64,000 nt of DNA from Arcticibacterium sp964021845 (GCF_964021845.1 NZ_CAXHZC010000007.1:186001-250000), one strand, 5' to 3'. Positions 42,437-52,801 are shown, counted from the stretch's first letter. Translations and numbers: made by a program. The notes: generated from the sequence alone by a model not told the origin.

Positions 42437-43747
42437 ATGGCAAATATAGTAGCAATAGTTGGTCGCCCGAATGTAGGTAAATCAACCTTATTTAATAGGT
42501 TAATAGAGCAACGTATGGCCATAACTGACAACGTTTCTGGAGTTACCCGTGACCGTCACTATGGCGAGTCTGTCTGGACAGAAAAATATTTTACGGTTAT
42601 TGACACTGGTGGATATGTGGTAGGCTCTGAAGACACTTTTGAGGGTGCCATTAGAGACCAAGTAGCCATGGCTTTGGATGAAGCTACCGTTGTGCTCTTT
42701 GTAGTGGATACCATGACAGGCCTAATTGATTTAGATAACGACTTTGCCAATATTCTTCGTCGTTCTAAAAAACCAGTAATAGTGGTTGCCAACAAAGCGG
42801 AGACTTTTGAAAGACAATCTTTAGTAGCTCCTGAGTTTTACTCCTTGGGAATGGGTGAGGTTTTCCCAATATCATCAACGGATGGCTCTGGAACTGGTGA
42901 ATTATTAGACGAAGTGGTAAAACACTTTGAGGACGATGGCATAGAAAACCCTGATGATGGTATACCGAGAATATCAATTTTAGGAAGACCAAACGCAGGT
43001 AAATCATCTTTCCTTAATGCACTTTTAGGTAAAGATAGAAGTATAGTAACCGACATAGCAGGCACCACTAGAGACTCAATAGACACGCACTACAAACTTT
43101 ATGGGAACCACTTTATTTTAACAGATACCGCTGGTATTAGAAAGAAAGCCAAGGTTCAAGAAAGTATAGAATTTTACTCTGTTTTACGTAGCCTTAAAGC
43201 CATGGAAAACTCTCAAGTATGTATCGTTTTACTAGATGCAGAAAGGGGTTTAGAGGCTCAGGATATGCACATTATTGCTCAAGCTCATAATTCTAAGAAG
43301 GGAATTGTGCTAATGATGAATAAGTGGGACTTAGTGGAAAAAAGCTCTAAAACAGCTGACCAGATGAAGAAGGAGATTCTAGAAAGGCTAGCTCCTATGA
43401 ACTACATGCCAATGATATTTGCTTCTGCACTTCATAAGCAAAGGATATTTCAGGTAATAGAAAAGGCCATGGAAGTTTATGAGAATAGAAGCTTAAAAAT
43501 ACCTACATCAAAAATCAATGATGTGATGCTTCCTCACATTGAACGCACTCCTCCGCCTGCCGTAAAAGGTAAGTATATCAGAATTAAATACATCATGCAG
43601 CTACCTACACCTTCGCCTACTTTTGTATTCTTCTGTAATCTTCCGCAGTATATTCGTGAAGATTATGAACGATTCTTGAGAAACAAACTGAGAGAAAGTT
43701 TCGGTTTTGAGGGCTCTACTATTACTGTACTTTTCAGAAAGAAATAA
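42437..43747 (+). CDS. der: Ribosome biogenesis GTPase Der (EngA)
   Basis: 436 residues with the family-defining tandem GTPase domains. First: GRPNVGKSTLFNRL, VSGVTRDRHYG, DTGGYV, NKAE. Second: GRPNAGKSSFLNALLGKDRS, AGTTRDSID, DTAGIRKKAK, NKWDL. A C-terminal KH-like domain ends FEGSTITVLFRKK. Acts in 50S subunit assembly. Confidence 0.96.
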   Translation: MANIVAIVGRPNVGKSTLFNRLIEQRMAITDNVSGVTRDRHYGESVWTEKYFTVIDTGGYVVGSEDTFEGAIRDQVAMALDEATVVLFVVDTMTGLIDLDNDFANILRRSKKPVIVVANKAETFERQSLVAPEFYSLGMGEVFPISSTDGSGTGELLDEVVKHFEDDGIENPDDGIPRISILGRPNAGKSSFLNALLGKDRSIVTDIAGTTRDSIDTHYKLYGNHFILTDTAGIRKKAKVQESIEFYSVLRSLKAMENSQVCIVLLDAERGLEAQDMHIIAQAHNSKKGIVLMMNKWDLVEKSSKTADQMKKEILERLAPMNYMPMIFASALHKQRIFQVIEKAMEVYENRSLKIPTSKINDVMLPHIERTPPPAVKGKYIRIKYIMQLPTPSPTFVFFCNLPQYIREDYERFLRNKLRESFGFEGSTITVLFRKK

Positions 43748-43785
43748 TAGTTTAGCTCATTACTATTAAAGCGTCAACTAATAGA

Positions 43786-43793
43786 TACTTTTG
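43786..43793 (+). promoter_or_regulatory. -7 box for the lipoprotein gene after der
   Basis: TACTTTTG, exact TAnnTTTG. It overlaps the in-frame TTG at 43791, which therefore cannot be the start, and supports ATG 43830. Confidence 0.45.
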
Positions 43794-43829
43794 CTTAAAA
43801 ACTGTACATTGGAGTCATTTCAAACTTCT

Positions 43830-44726
43830 ATGAGACAGTTTTTAGCATTATTGGGAATTTCATTCTTCTTTTTCTCTTGTGAGAAATCAGAAGTTTCGAC
43901 ACCCGAAAGACAAAGACTGGTAGGATACAAACAGGTTTATACTTACGAAAACAAAACCGATATTTACTCCGGAGTTTACAATTATGACCAGAATGGCTAC
44001 CTAATAATAGAGGCAAAAAACGACACTTCTTATTCTAATATCACTGGACAAATAACCCCAGTAAAGGTAACCCATGAATACTTTTATAACACCGAAGGCT
44101 ATTTGGTAAGGAAATATAGCGAAGCCCAAAGTATCACACTAGTAGACCAAGCCGAGGTTAATTATAGCTATAAAAATGAATTATTATCACTAGAAGACTT
44201 TAATGAAAATGTACGGGAGTATCGCTATGATAACCAAGGAAAACTCAGCACAACGATTTTCACAAACAAGTTTTCCGGAAATAAAACCATAGTGGACTAC
44301 AACAATGATATCCCACTAAATTATGTTAAAACAAATGAAGGGTTTACCTTCTCGAAAGAAAATGAGAATACCTTTTTAGACAGCGATTTGCTTTTAAAAA
44401 GATACGAGAAGTATAGTAAAAACGAGCTCATTTTTGAGCAGGACTATACTTTACAAAAAAGCGGATTACCAGAGTCAGCCCTTCCTACCTTTAAGGGATT
44501 TCCGAAAATAAAAGCTTTTGACTACCGCATAGGTATAGAGAAGGAAATTGTAACACATAAAACCATTAATGGTGTCAGAATACTGTCAGACGAAAGAACT
44601 TTAAATCCTGAGTTTGACCAAAATGGCTATTTAATCAGGAACAGTGGTCAGGAACTTCTAAATCAAGAAACCGACAACCCCATCTTTCGAGACCTTCTTT
44701 TCGAGTACTATTATGAAGTGTATTAG
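43830..44726 (+). CDS. Lipoprotein with YD-like repeats, function unknown
   Basis: 298 residues from ATG 43830. Lipoprotein signal MRQFLALLGISFFFFSC with the lipidated Cys after FFFS. The mature part has Rhs/YD-like units: YNYDQNGYLIIEAK, YFYNTEGYLVRKYSE, YRYDNQGKLSTTIF, and a late FDQNGYLIRNSG. Such short repeats fold as beta strands in surface-exposed proteins. It ends 4 bases inside the convergent amylase gene. Confidence 0.7.
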   Translation: MRQFLALLGISFFFFSCEKSEVSTPERQRLVGYKQVYTYENKTDIYSGVYNYDQNGYLIIEAKNDTSYSNITGQITPVKVTHEYFYNTEGYLVRKYSEAQSITLVDQAEVNYSYKNELLSLEDFNENVREYRYDNQGKLSTTIFTNKFSGNKTIVDYNNDIPLNYVKTNEGFTFSKENENTFLDSDLLLKRYEKYSKNELIFEQDYTLQKSGLPESALPTFKGFPKIKAFDYRIGIEKEIVTHKTINGVRILSDERTLNPEFDQNGYLIRNSGQELLNQETDNPIFRDLLFEYYYEVY

Positions 44727-47700
44727 CGGATAAAGACTCTTTTTGTTCGTGTTCCTTTTTCTGTCAAAATCTGAAGAATATATGTTCCCGAACTCAAATC
44801 CTGGGTGCTTAAATGCTTTACATTTTCAAATGTCTTCAGCTTTTCTCCTTTCATATTAAAAAGGTAGGCTCCTATTATTTTCTCAGACGACTGTACTTTT
44901 AAAACGCCCTCACTAGGGTTAGGGTAAATCAAAATCTTTTGTTTTGGCTCGGTAGCCAAAATGACCTCTTCAGAAATAGCAAAATCCATAAAAACATCAC
45001 CCCCTGTTTTACTTTTCCCTTCTAAGCTTCCGTCTTGATTTCTGAAAACCATGGCTATTCTATACCAAGTGGCACTAGTCGGCACACCAGAGAAATATTT
45101 ATTTGGTGTAAGTGAAATCTGCCATTTGGTATCAGAGCCACTCACTTTGTTCATTTGACCTATTCCGTCATCTTGTCCCCAGTTTCCTTTGGTGTACTCC
45201 CAGTTTTCATCAAAAAGCGAAGCCGTAATAATACCGGCATGCATATAAACCTTTTCAGCTCCTACTAAGCCCGCCGTGCCATTTCCATTAGCAGCAGCGG
45301 CATCAAAAGTGATGGTGATTGGCGTGTTTTTATAAAACTCTTTTGGGCTAATTTTTACTACCTCCGCTTCTGATTTCAAGTTTAGCCAGATTAATTCTTT
45401 ACCATAACCAAAGCCTTGGGTTAGCGTATCCTTACTTTTTAAATAAAGACCAATTTTATAAATTTCTTCTTGCTCTGGAACATTGAAATACGCCCTTGGG
45501 TTTAAGCTTAATTGCCAGATATTCTCTTCAGCAGAGCTTAAAGTAAGTTCGTTCTCAGCACTTGGGTCAATTTTCAAATATTTTAAATCGACGCTATTAG
45601 GCGAATCTGTTACCACACCTGCCGCCAGAAATATCTGGTCAAGCTCTTTAAAATTGCCCTCACTCTCTGCCAAGTTTGCTCGCAAATTAAGCGTTACACC
45701 CGTCCCAGCTGAAAAACTCTCTGGCTCCGTAAAAACAATAGGCTCAAAAGTGGTAAGCAAACCTTCTTCTAGCTCCTGAAGCTTCACCGAAGTATAAATA
45801 TGAAACTCCCCGGGGCTAAGCTCAAATACATGTTTTTCAGTACTAAGACTTAATGAGTCACCTGAAAAGTATTCAAACCACTTTCCTGCTTTAGGGAATA
45901 CTATTTCTTTCGACTGAGTATTTATGTCAAAGTTTCCAACGATAAAGGCACCCATCTCATCTGCCTCAAAACTTATACTTTTTACGGCTTGATTTAAAGA
46001 AGTTTTGACAGTTCCTTCTGAAAATGTAGTTCTGTTATTCTGAACAAGATTTATGATAGCTGCATAAGCTTTGTATAAGTCTCTTCGCTCTTTTTGTTCG
46101 TAATAGCCTAAGCCACCTTCACCCCATGCTTGTGGTTTATTTCCTACTCTTCCATTAAAATCGATGGCCACATCATAGCCGAGTTCTTGAAACTGCCACA
46201 TCATTTTTGGTCCAGGCAGCGTAAAGAAAAAAGCGGCCAACATTTTGTTTCTATTGAGTGCTATTAGCTCGTTGTTGGTATCGTAGGTGGTTGTTTTTAT
46301 GGTACTATTATCGGCTTTATAAATCAATCGCTCCTCATCATGGCTTTCCATGTAAGCCACTTTCCCAAAGTCAGCAACATCAGAAATGTCTGTGGTAGCT
46401 TTTCCTGTCAGTAAATCTCCATAGGTATGCGTATAATTTCCCCAAGTTAGCATTCCAGCCTCTTGAAGTTCTTTCTCTTCGCTTTCTACAGCAAAATGCT
46501 CCAAAATCACATAAGCATCTTCTTTTTGCTCCCATATTTTAGATGCCATTCTTTTGAGAATAGCTATTCTAGCATCATCTTTTTGCCCCCATTTGTCAAC
46601 ATCATTAGGATTATTGGTTTGCGTAAACCCTTTTGACAAATCAAACCTAAAACCGTCAAAATGGAATTCATTGAGCCAGTAGGCGTTCACATCATCTACA
46701 AAAGACTGCGTATAAACGCTTTCATGGTTAAAGTCATAGCCTACATTAAATGGGTGCTTTGGTTCTTCGTTAAACCAGGGACTATCTGCCGCTGGTCTAT
46801 TATTGGCCTCATCCCAATACATTTTCACCATGGCGTTTTGACCGTAGGCATGATTTAAAACCATGTCTAAAATCACAGCAAAACCTTCTTGGTGTGCTTT
46901 CTGAATAAAACTCTTTAAATCATTTTTTGAACCATAATATTTATCAGGAGCAAAGAAGTAGCTTGGATTGTAACCCCAACTTTCGTTCCCTTCAAACTCC
47001 ATAATAGGCATAAGTTCAATAGCATTAACGCCTAAGGTTTTCAAATAACTGAGGGTATCAGAAAGGTCTTTATAACTGTGTGAGCCTATAAAATCACGAA
47101 CTAGCAGTTCATAAATTATCAAGTTTTCTTTGGCTGGCTTCTGCCAAGAATTTTCACTTTGATTCCATTCGAAGGAATTTTGACCAGTTTGTAAAACAGT
47201 AGCTACGCCAAAATCAGTTCTTTGATATGCAGGCAAATTAGGATAAAGCTCTTCTGAAATATCGCCGTCATTCCATGGGTCTGCTACTTTATCGGCATAA
47301 GGGTCGCCTATTTTTATTTCACCGTCCACCCAGTATTGAAAAACGTACTCTTTTAAGGCTGTTAAATTGTCAATTTCTAACCAAAACAGTTCGCCATCAG
47401 GAGTCTTGTTCATCAAAAACTCATCTTGGACTTCCCAGTTGGTAAAATCGCCTACCACGTAAACAAAACTTTTCTGCGGAGCTTCCAATACTAAAGTTAC
47501 CTTAGACTGGTCTTCCGAATAATTTATTCCCTTTTTTAATCCAAGGGGCACCTCCTTAGAACTGATTGTTTTTTGAATCACAAATTGGTATTCCTTTGTT
47601 ATTTTTTGGGTGTCTAACTCAAAAATAGCTTCTGCTAAAAGTGTGGCTTTCTGAGTTACTTTTGGTGTATAATCAAAATCAATGGTCCGACTATTATCCT

Positions 47701-48316
47701 CCGAACTTAATAATTCAAAACCCTTACCTTGGTCTAAATATAAGGAAAGCTTGGTAGCTTCAGTAGATGCATCTGCTCTAAAACTAACAGCCTCGTCTTC
47801 TTTCAAATAAATGCTAGACGCTGTAGGAGCTGAAATTTGGACATAATTATTGACCGTGATATCAATGTAAATATCACCATTTGAAGCTACGCTACCACCA
47901 CTAAAATCACCTGGAGTTCCTTTTCCTTCGTTACTTCCACTGGCGTTTCTAAAAACCATGGAAAGTCTGAAAATATTGATGTCCGTTCGCACACCATAAT
48001 ATGCGGCAATGTTTGAGATTTTAATTGACCAGAGATCTTCTTGACCAACCACTTTGGTCATTTTCCCTAGGCCATCATCTTCTCCCCAGTTTCCTTTGAC
48101 ATATTCCCAAGCCGTTCCGTTTGGTTGGTCAATAACCACACCCGAATGCATGTAAACGTTAGTGGCTCCCACCAAACCTTTTGTGCCCTTCGATGCGTCA
48201 AAAAATATTTCTATTTCATCATTAAGGCTAGGATTTTCTGGAGTAACTTTTACTATCTGAGCTTGCGAGCATAGCAAGCAAAATACGAAAAGAATGGAAA
48301 GTGTTATTTTTTGCAT
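44723..48316 (-). CDS. Secreted alpha-amylase family (GH13-like) enzyme with T9SS sorting domain
   Basis: 1197 residues. Signal peptide (to about 20), an N-terminal beta domain, an E-set/CBM48-like domain (FVYVVGDFTNWEVQDEFLMN), then the TIM barrel: LGVNAIELMPIMEFEGNESW, DMVLNHAYGQN (region I), FDGFRFDLSKGF with the nucleophile Asp (region II), YVILEHFAV with the acid Glu (region III) and YMESHDEERL (region IV). Two further copies of the N-terminal domain follow (about 855-965 and 985-1110). The T9SS type A tail KILIYPNPSEGVLKVQ ends GTYILQILTEKGTRTKRVFI. Degrades alpha-glucans outside the cell or on its surface. Confidence 0.9.
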   Translation of the reverse strand: MQKITLSILFVFCLLCSQAQIVKVTPENPSLNDEIEIFFDASKGTKGLVGATNVYMHSGVVIDQPNGTAWEYVKGNWGEDDGLGKMTKVVGQEDLWSIKISNIAAYYGVRTDINIFRLSMVFRNASGSNEGKGTPGDFSGGSVASNGDIYIDITVNNYVQISAPTASSIYLKEDEAVSFRADASTEATKLSLYLDQGKGFELLSSEDNSRTIDFDYTPKVTQKATLLAEAIFELDTQKITKEYQFVIQKTISSKEVPLGLKKGINYSEDQSKVTLVLEAPQKSFVYVVGDFTNWEVQDEFLMNKTPDGELFWLEIDNLTALKEYVFQYWVDGEIKIGDPYADKVADPWNDGDISEELYPNLPAYQRTDFGVATVLQTGQNSFEWNQSENSWQKPAKENLIIYELLVRDFIGSHSYKDLSDTLSYLKTLGVNAIELMPIMEFEGNESWGYNPSYFFAPDKYYGSKNDLKSFIQKAHQEGFAVILDMVLNHAYGQNAMVKMYWDEANNRPAADSPWFNEEPKHPFNVGYDFNHESVYTQSFVDDVNAYWLNEFHFDGFRFDLSKGFTQTNNPNDVDKWGQKDDARIAILKRMASKIWEQKEDAYVILEHFAVESEEKELQEAGMLTWGNYTHTYGDLLTGKATTDISDVADFGKVAYMESHDEERLIYKADNSTIKTTTYDTNNELIALNRNKMLAAFFFTLPGPKMMWQFQELGYDVAIDFNGRVGNKPQAWGEGGLGYYEQKERRDLYKAYAAIINLVQNNRTTFSEGTVKTSLNQAVKSISFEADEMGAFIVGNFDINTQSKEIVFPKAGKWFEYFSGDSLSLSTEKHVFELSPGEFHIYTSVKLQELEEGLLTTFEPIVFTEPESFSAGTGVTLNLRANLAESEGNFKELDQIFLAAGVVTDSPNSVDLKYLKIDPSAENELTLSSAEENIWQLSLNPRAYFNVPEQEEIYKIGLYLKSKDTLTQGFGYGKELIWLNLKSEAEVVKISPKEFYKNTPITITFDAAAANGNGTAGLVGAEKVYMHAGIITASLFDENWEYTKGNWGQDDGIGQMNKVSGSDTKWQISLTPNKYFSGVPTSATWYRIAMVFRNQDGSLEGKSKTGGDVFMDFAISEEVILATEPKQKILIYPNPSEGVLKVQSSEKIIGAYLFNMKGEKLKTFENVKHLSTQDLSSGTYILQILTEKGTRTKRVFIR

Positions 48317-48336
48317 TTCAATAGGTTAATGTCTTA

Positions 48337-48344
48337 CAAAATTA
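48337..48344 (-). promoter_or_regulatory. -7 box candidate for the amylase gene
   Basis: Minus-strand TAATTTTG, 20 bases before the start codon. No TTG at suitable distance. Confidence 0.4.
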
Positions 48345-48402
48345 GGTCTAAACTACTTTCTATTCGTCCCGATTTAGAATGACCGTACAGCTTCTAAAAC
48401 AG

Positions 48403-48430
48403 CAAAAGCAGCCATTAATGGCTGCTTTTG
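48403..48430 (-). terminator. Terminator of the sulfatase-GH2-sulfatase operon
   Basis: Perfect 28-base palindrome: CAAAAGCAGCCA at 48403-48414 and its complement at 48419-48430, around TTAA. It lies 50 bases past the last stop codon. The stem ends in TTTTG on the minus strand. Confidence 0.7.
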
Positions 48431-48480
48431 CGTACCGATTTATAAATGGGTACAAATATTTCTAATTGATATCAATTTTA

Positions 48481-50025
48481 TCAATGTAAGACCACATCAG
48501 TTTGCATCGGTTTGAAATAGCCCTCGGTAGCTTTTTCAAACTCTGATTTTAGGCTAGCTCCTAGCTCAGATTCCTCTTCAAAAATGTTAGTCATTTCTCC
48601 TGGGTCATTTTTAACATTATAAAGTTGCTCTTCTTGGCTTACGCCAACTTCAATATTGACCTGCTTGCTTACGGCACTTCCTTTATATCTTGGGATATAG
48701 GCGTAGTCACCTTTACGATAAGACAAACGGCCTGTGGCTTCTAGAACCAAATTCTCTCTACCTACTTCGGATTCTCCTAAAAACGTGTCCATAAAATTTT
48801 GACTGTCGTCAAAATCAGATTTTGCTCCAACTAAGCTAGCTAAAGAGGCCGCTAAGTCTAGCTGACAAACCATGGCATTAGAAACACCTGGCTTCGCTTT
48901 CCCTTTCCAAGAAACTATAAAAGGAACTTTAGTACCCGCCTCAAAAAGGCTATACTTACCACCTCTCAATACACCTGCAGGTGTATGGTCGCCCAATTTC
49001 TCAACAGCTTCATCATAATAACCGTCGTTTAAAACTGGACCATTATCGCTAGAAAAAATAACAATGGTGTTTTCTAAAAGACCTTTTTCTTCAAGGTGCT
49101 TCATGATTTCACCTACACACCAATCTGCCTCTAAAATAGCGTCTCCCCTTGGCCCTAAACCTGATGTACCAACAAAACGTTGATTAGGTACTCTAGGCAC
49201 ATGCGGCTGATGTAAGGCATAATACATAAAGAAAGGCTTTTCAGACTCCGTGCTTTTATCAATTTGACCTTTAGCAATATCAAGAAAATGGTCTGCCATA
49301 TCTTCATCAACCCAAAGAGCTGACTTACCACCTTTCATATACCCAATACGCGGCACACCATTATGCACAGATTGATTATGACCATGATGCCATTTCATTT
49401 TGGTCATCAATTCAGGATTAGAAATTGCCGTAGGCTCGCCCTCAAAATTCTCTTTATAACTCACAAAAAGGGAGTCGTCTGCCGAAAGATTATCCACTCT
49501 TCTATTATCTACATACACGGTTGGAGTCCTATCATTTGTGGCAGCCATGATGTAGGAATAGTCAAAACCAATATCGTTTGGCGTAATACTAATGTCTTCA
49601 TTCCAGTTAATGCTTCCATTGCCTAAACCCAGATGCCATTTTCCTACTACGGAGGTTTCATAGCCCTGGCTTTTAAACATATCAGCAATGGTATATGAGG
49701 CTGAATCAATTAGCATTGGAGCATCACCAGCCAGAATCTTAGCTCTTTCGTTTTTCCATGGATACTGCCCTGTTAAAAGTCCATATCTGCTAGGAGAACA
49801 GGTAGCCGAAGTAGCATAGCCACTAGTAAATCTTATTCCATTGGCCGCTAAGGCATCAATATTTGGAGTTTCAAGTGTTCCTTGACCGTAAGCACTTACA
49901 TCGCCATAGCCGAGGTCGTCAGCATAAATGACTAAAACGTTGGGTTGTGTTTTTCCTTCTTCTGTTTGCTTTGTGCATGAAAGAAACAAGCTCGATAAAG
50001 CCAGTGATAAGAGTATTTTTTTCAT
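48481..50025 (-). CDS. Sulfatase (S1 family), lipoprotein
   Basis: 514 residues. Lipoprotein signal MKKILLSLALSSLFLSC with lipidated Cys17. Metal ligands in VIYADDLGYGD, and the formylglycine motif Cys76-Ser-Pro-Ser-Arg80 in SATCSPSRYGLLTGQ, so the Cys is matured to formylglycine by an FGE encoded elsewhere. VGKWHLGLG, FFMYYALHQPHVPR and IFSSDNGPV complete the active site. Removes sulfate from a glycan in the periplasm or on the outer membrane. It follows the GH2 gene by 6 bases. Confidence 0.93.
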   Translation of the reverse strand: MKKILLSLALSSLFLSCTKQTEEGKTQPNVLVIYADDLGYGDVSAYGQGTLETPNIDALAANGIRFTSGYATSATCSPSRYGLLTGQYPWKNERAKILAGDAPMLIDSASYTIADMFKSQGYETSVVGKWHLGLGNGSINWNEDISITPNDIGFDYSYIMAATNDRTPTVYVDNRRVDNLSADDSLFVSYKENFEGEPTAISNPELMTKMKWHHGHNQSVHNGVPRIGYMKGGKSALWVDEDMADHFLDIAKGQIDKSTESEKPFFMYYALHQPHVPRVPNQRFVGTSGLGPRGDAILEADWCVGEIMKHLEEKGLLENTIVIFSSDNGPVLNDGYYDEAVEKLGDHTPAGVLRGGKYSLFEAGTKVPFIVSWKGKAKPGVSNAMVCQLDLAASLASLVGAKSDFDDSQNFMDTFLGESEVGRENLVLEATGRLSYRKGDYAYIPRYKGSAVSKQVNIEVGVSQEEQLYNVKNDPGEMTNIFEEESELGASLKSEFEKATEGYFKPMQTDVVLH

Positions 50026-50031
50026 TTATAA

Positions 50032-52767
50032 TTATTTTTCTGATAATACTATACTAGGATTAAACGGGTAACGGCCAAAGTCTTTGCCATAAACAGCCAA
50101 ACCTCCACCGTTTTTAACAGACAATTTAACTTTCAGCTCACCATCCTTTTTTAAGCTTTTTAATTGACTTTTTGTAAGTGGTATTTTGACCATGTAACCA
50201 TAGCTTCCTGCTTCATGAAGAAGTCTGTCTTCTTTTTGGCTATGCCAACTTAAAATACCTCTATGGTCAGCAGGGTCATCTTCTAAGTTTACATTTTTTA
50301 CGGTTACTCCATTTATTGACACCGCAACTTTTGACGGAAACTTAGTTTCGTCCGTCATTGGGTATGAGTTCTTATTTTGACTTGGCTCTGCAATAGCACC
50401 CAACATATAATCCATGTCAATCAAATCTATACCGCCCCTGTCTTTTGCAAAAAGTTCTTTGGCTCCTAGCTCCATAAGCAGGTAAGCAGACTTAGCCTTT
50501 TTAACCTCTCCACTAAACACATATTCAAAAGAACCGTTTCCTGTTCCGTTCATTTTCAGACCATCCATAACAGCCCAGCTTTTTACAGACCAGTCTGCAT
50601 TTTTAGTGTCTTTTGGTGAAACCTCTAAAACAGAAATACCAGCGGAACTTATACCTCCACTCACTTTGAAATTCATAAAATTATGGTGCAGTGTTCTCCC
50701 ATTCATATCTTTCAAAATAAGAGAGACAGTATATAAACCATCCATTTCTGGCATTTTAACACTTAAAGGAGCCTCTCTTTTCTGCATCCAAGGTGTGTAG
50801 TCTAGCGTTTTAGATTCGGCCGGCAACTCAACATTATTTCCTAAAGCATCTATTCCAGTGACCTGATATTCTAAAGTCATTTTTGACTGAGAAAGCTCTT
50901 CACCCGTATGGCAAGATAAGTAAATGGGAACTGATGCAATCGACCCTGCTTTGGCAGTTTGGGTTATATCTTGACCGGTGGACACATAAAATAACGAGTG
51001 AAAGTCTTTGTCTTCCATTCCTTTTACTATTTCATTCAAGCCCGTGTATTTCATAGTCCTATCAAAACGCCAGTAGCCATTCCACTCATTTATCACATCA
51101 TGATGCTCGGTATATAACCAACCCGCCATTTTAGGGTGCTGTCTAAAAACATTCATCATTCGGTGGTAATCATAACTCCAGTCAATATCGCCAGTGCTAC
51201 CGTCATAACCCCACACATTTCCGCATTCTGAGTTTATCATTGGCTGGTTTCCTTGAGCAAAACCATCTTCAAAATCTGCTGTGCTTCCAGCAAAGGTGTT
51301 TTTATCTAAATTGCTCATGAAAGCCTCCCATTCGTAGCCTGGCAAATAGGAGTGCCAGGAGTTGATATCGGTTTCCGTATGTCCTGCTCCGCAGCAAATG
51401 GAGTTATCTTCTACCAAACGGGTCTCATCTAAAGACTTTGCCAAATAATACATAGATGCCACCCAATACTGCGTTTTAGGCAGGTATTTTCTATCAATTT
51501 TGCCCTGCTCATTTTTGACATCAGTTCTTAATCCCCAGGTTTCGTTAAAGGTAATCCAGGAGAAAATAGAAGGGTGATTAAAATCACGTTTTATCATTTC
51601 GCGTAAAGTGTACTCAGATTCCTTTTGAGCGTCAGCATCTGGCTCACCCCAACTGTTTGGCAAATCGGCCATTACCAGTAAACCTAATTTGTCAGCCCAA
51701 TAAAGCTTTCTTGGAATATCAATTTTAATGTGTGTTCTAAGTCCATTCAGCCCTATGTCTTTACATAGCTGAATTTCATTTTTCATAAATTCATCTGTAG
51801 GAAAAGTATAGAATCCATCAGGATGATAAGACTGGTCTAGCGTAAGCTGCAGGTAAAGTGGCTTATTATTTAATGCTACATAAGGGATGTCTGTACCAGG
51901 TAAATTAGTCACCGATATTTTACGCATTCCAAAATATGACTTCACTTTATCGTCTGCCACAGTGGCCGTAACATCATAAAGATATGGGTCTTCAATAGAC
52001 CATAAACGGGCATTCGCTAAATTAAAAGTAGCTTCAAAACGTTTTTGACCTGCCTTGATTTCTGTCTTTAATTTACCACTTACTCCCGCCACAGTCAACT
52101 CAAGTATTTCATCTTTCATGGCTGCCTGCCCTAACTCTCCTTTGATAGTAAACTGCCCTTTGTCTATGTCTGGAATAAAGTGAAGGTAATCTAAATAAGT
52201 AGCCCCTCTCGCTTCCAAATAGGCTGTTTGCCAAATACCTCTTGCATTTCCGTAGCCTTGCTTTCCGTAAAGGGTAAACATTCTACGGGCATCATCTACT
52301 CTTATTACTAGGCTTTGAGTTTTGCCGTAGGTCAAGTGTTCTGTCAGGTCAAAAGAAAATGGTGTATAACCTCCTTCGTGTTTTCCAAGAAGTTTTCCAT
52401 CAAGCCAAACTGTGGTTTCCCAATCTGAAGCTCCTATGGTAAAAAAGGTGCGTTTGCCTTTCCAATTTTCTGAAACAGATATGCTTTTTTTATACCAGGC
52501 AATGTCGGCCTCATCTGCCACCCCTGAAAGTTTAGAACCCCATGGAAAAGGGACGTTAATTTCTTTAGAGAAATCAGTATTTCCAGAAGTCCAGTTTTGA
52601 TTTAATCCTACATCTAAGCTGTCAAATTCAAATTCCCAAATACCGTTTAAATTTTGCCATTCTGGTCTTTCAAAATCTGGTCTTGGATGTTCTGGCAAAG
52701 GTATACTTTGCCCCATAGCGGAGTTCAGCCCTATAAAAAAGGCTAATAAAACATAAATTGATTTCAT
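50032..52767 (-). CDS. Glycoside hydrolase family 2 enzyme
   Basis: 911 residues from ATG 52767 (MKSIYVLLAFFIGLNSAMGQ, a signal peptide). The frame is open further upstream into the preceding sulfatase gene. Sugar-binding domain (WQNLNGIWEFEFDSLDVG), immunoglobulin-like domain, and TIM barrel with RTHIKIDIPRKLYWADKLGL, acid/base Glu in SWITFNETWGLR and nucleophile Glu in PMINSECGNVWGYDG. GH2 includes beta-galactosidase, beta-glucuronidase and others; specificity cannot be read. It lies between two sulfatases, so a sulfated glycan is likely. Confidence 0.88.
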   Translation of the reverse strand: MKSIYVLLAFFIGLNSAMGQSIPLPEHPRPDFERPEWQNLNGIWEFEFDSLDVGLNQNWTSGNTDFSKEINVPFPWGSKLSGVADEADIAWYKKSISVSENWKGKRTFFTIGASDWETTVWLDGKLLGKHEGGYTPFSFDLTEHLTYGKTQSLVIRVDDARRMFTLYGKQGYGNARGIWQTAYLEARGATYLDYLHFIPDIDKGQFTIKGELGQAAMKDEILELTVAGVSGKLKTEIKAGQKRFEATFNLANARLWSIEDPYLYDVTATVADDKVKSYFGMRKISVTNLPGTDIPYVALNNKPLYLQLTLDQSYHPDGFYTFPTDEFMKNEIQLCKDIGLNGLRTHIKIDIPRKLYWADKLGLLVMADLPNSWGEPDADAQKESEYTLREMIKRDFNHPSIFSWITFNETWGLRTDVKNEQGKIDRKYLPKTQYWVASMYYLAKSLDETRLVEDNSICCGAGHTETDINSWHSYLPGYEWEAFMSNLDKNTFAGSTADFEDGFAQGNQPMINSECGNVWGYDGSTGDIDWSYDYHRMMNVFRQHPKMAGWLYTEHHDVINEWNGYWRFDRTMKYTGLNEIVKGMEDKDFHSLFYVSTGQDITQTAKAGSIASVPIYLSCHTGEELSQSKMTLEYQVTGIDALGNNVELPAESKTLDYTPWMQKREAPLSVKMPEMDGLYTVSLILKDMNGRTLHHNFMNFKVSGGISSAGISVLEVSPKDTKNADWSVKSWAVMDGLKMNGTGNGSFEYVFSGEVKKAKSAYLLMELGAKELFAKDRGGIDLIDMDYMLGAIAEPSQNKNSYPMTDETKFPSKVAVSINGVTVKNVNLEDDPADHRGILSWHSQKEDRLLHEAGSYGYMVKIPLTKSQLKSLKKDGELKVKLSVKNGGGLAVYGKDFGRYPFNPSIVLSEK

Positions 52768-52801
52768 TTTCTTAGGATTAAAGTAATTAGTTAAATTAAG
52801 A

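Noticed and set aside
44723..44726. Overlapping convergent stops as a sign of a misassembled end
   Set aside because: Both proteins end normally, and a similar 4-base overlap occurs at 56394-56397, so this is compact gene packing.
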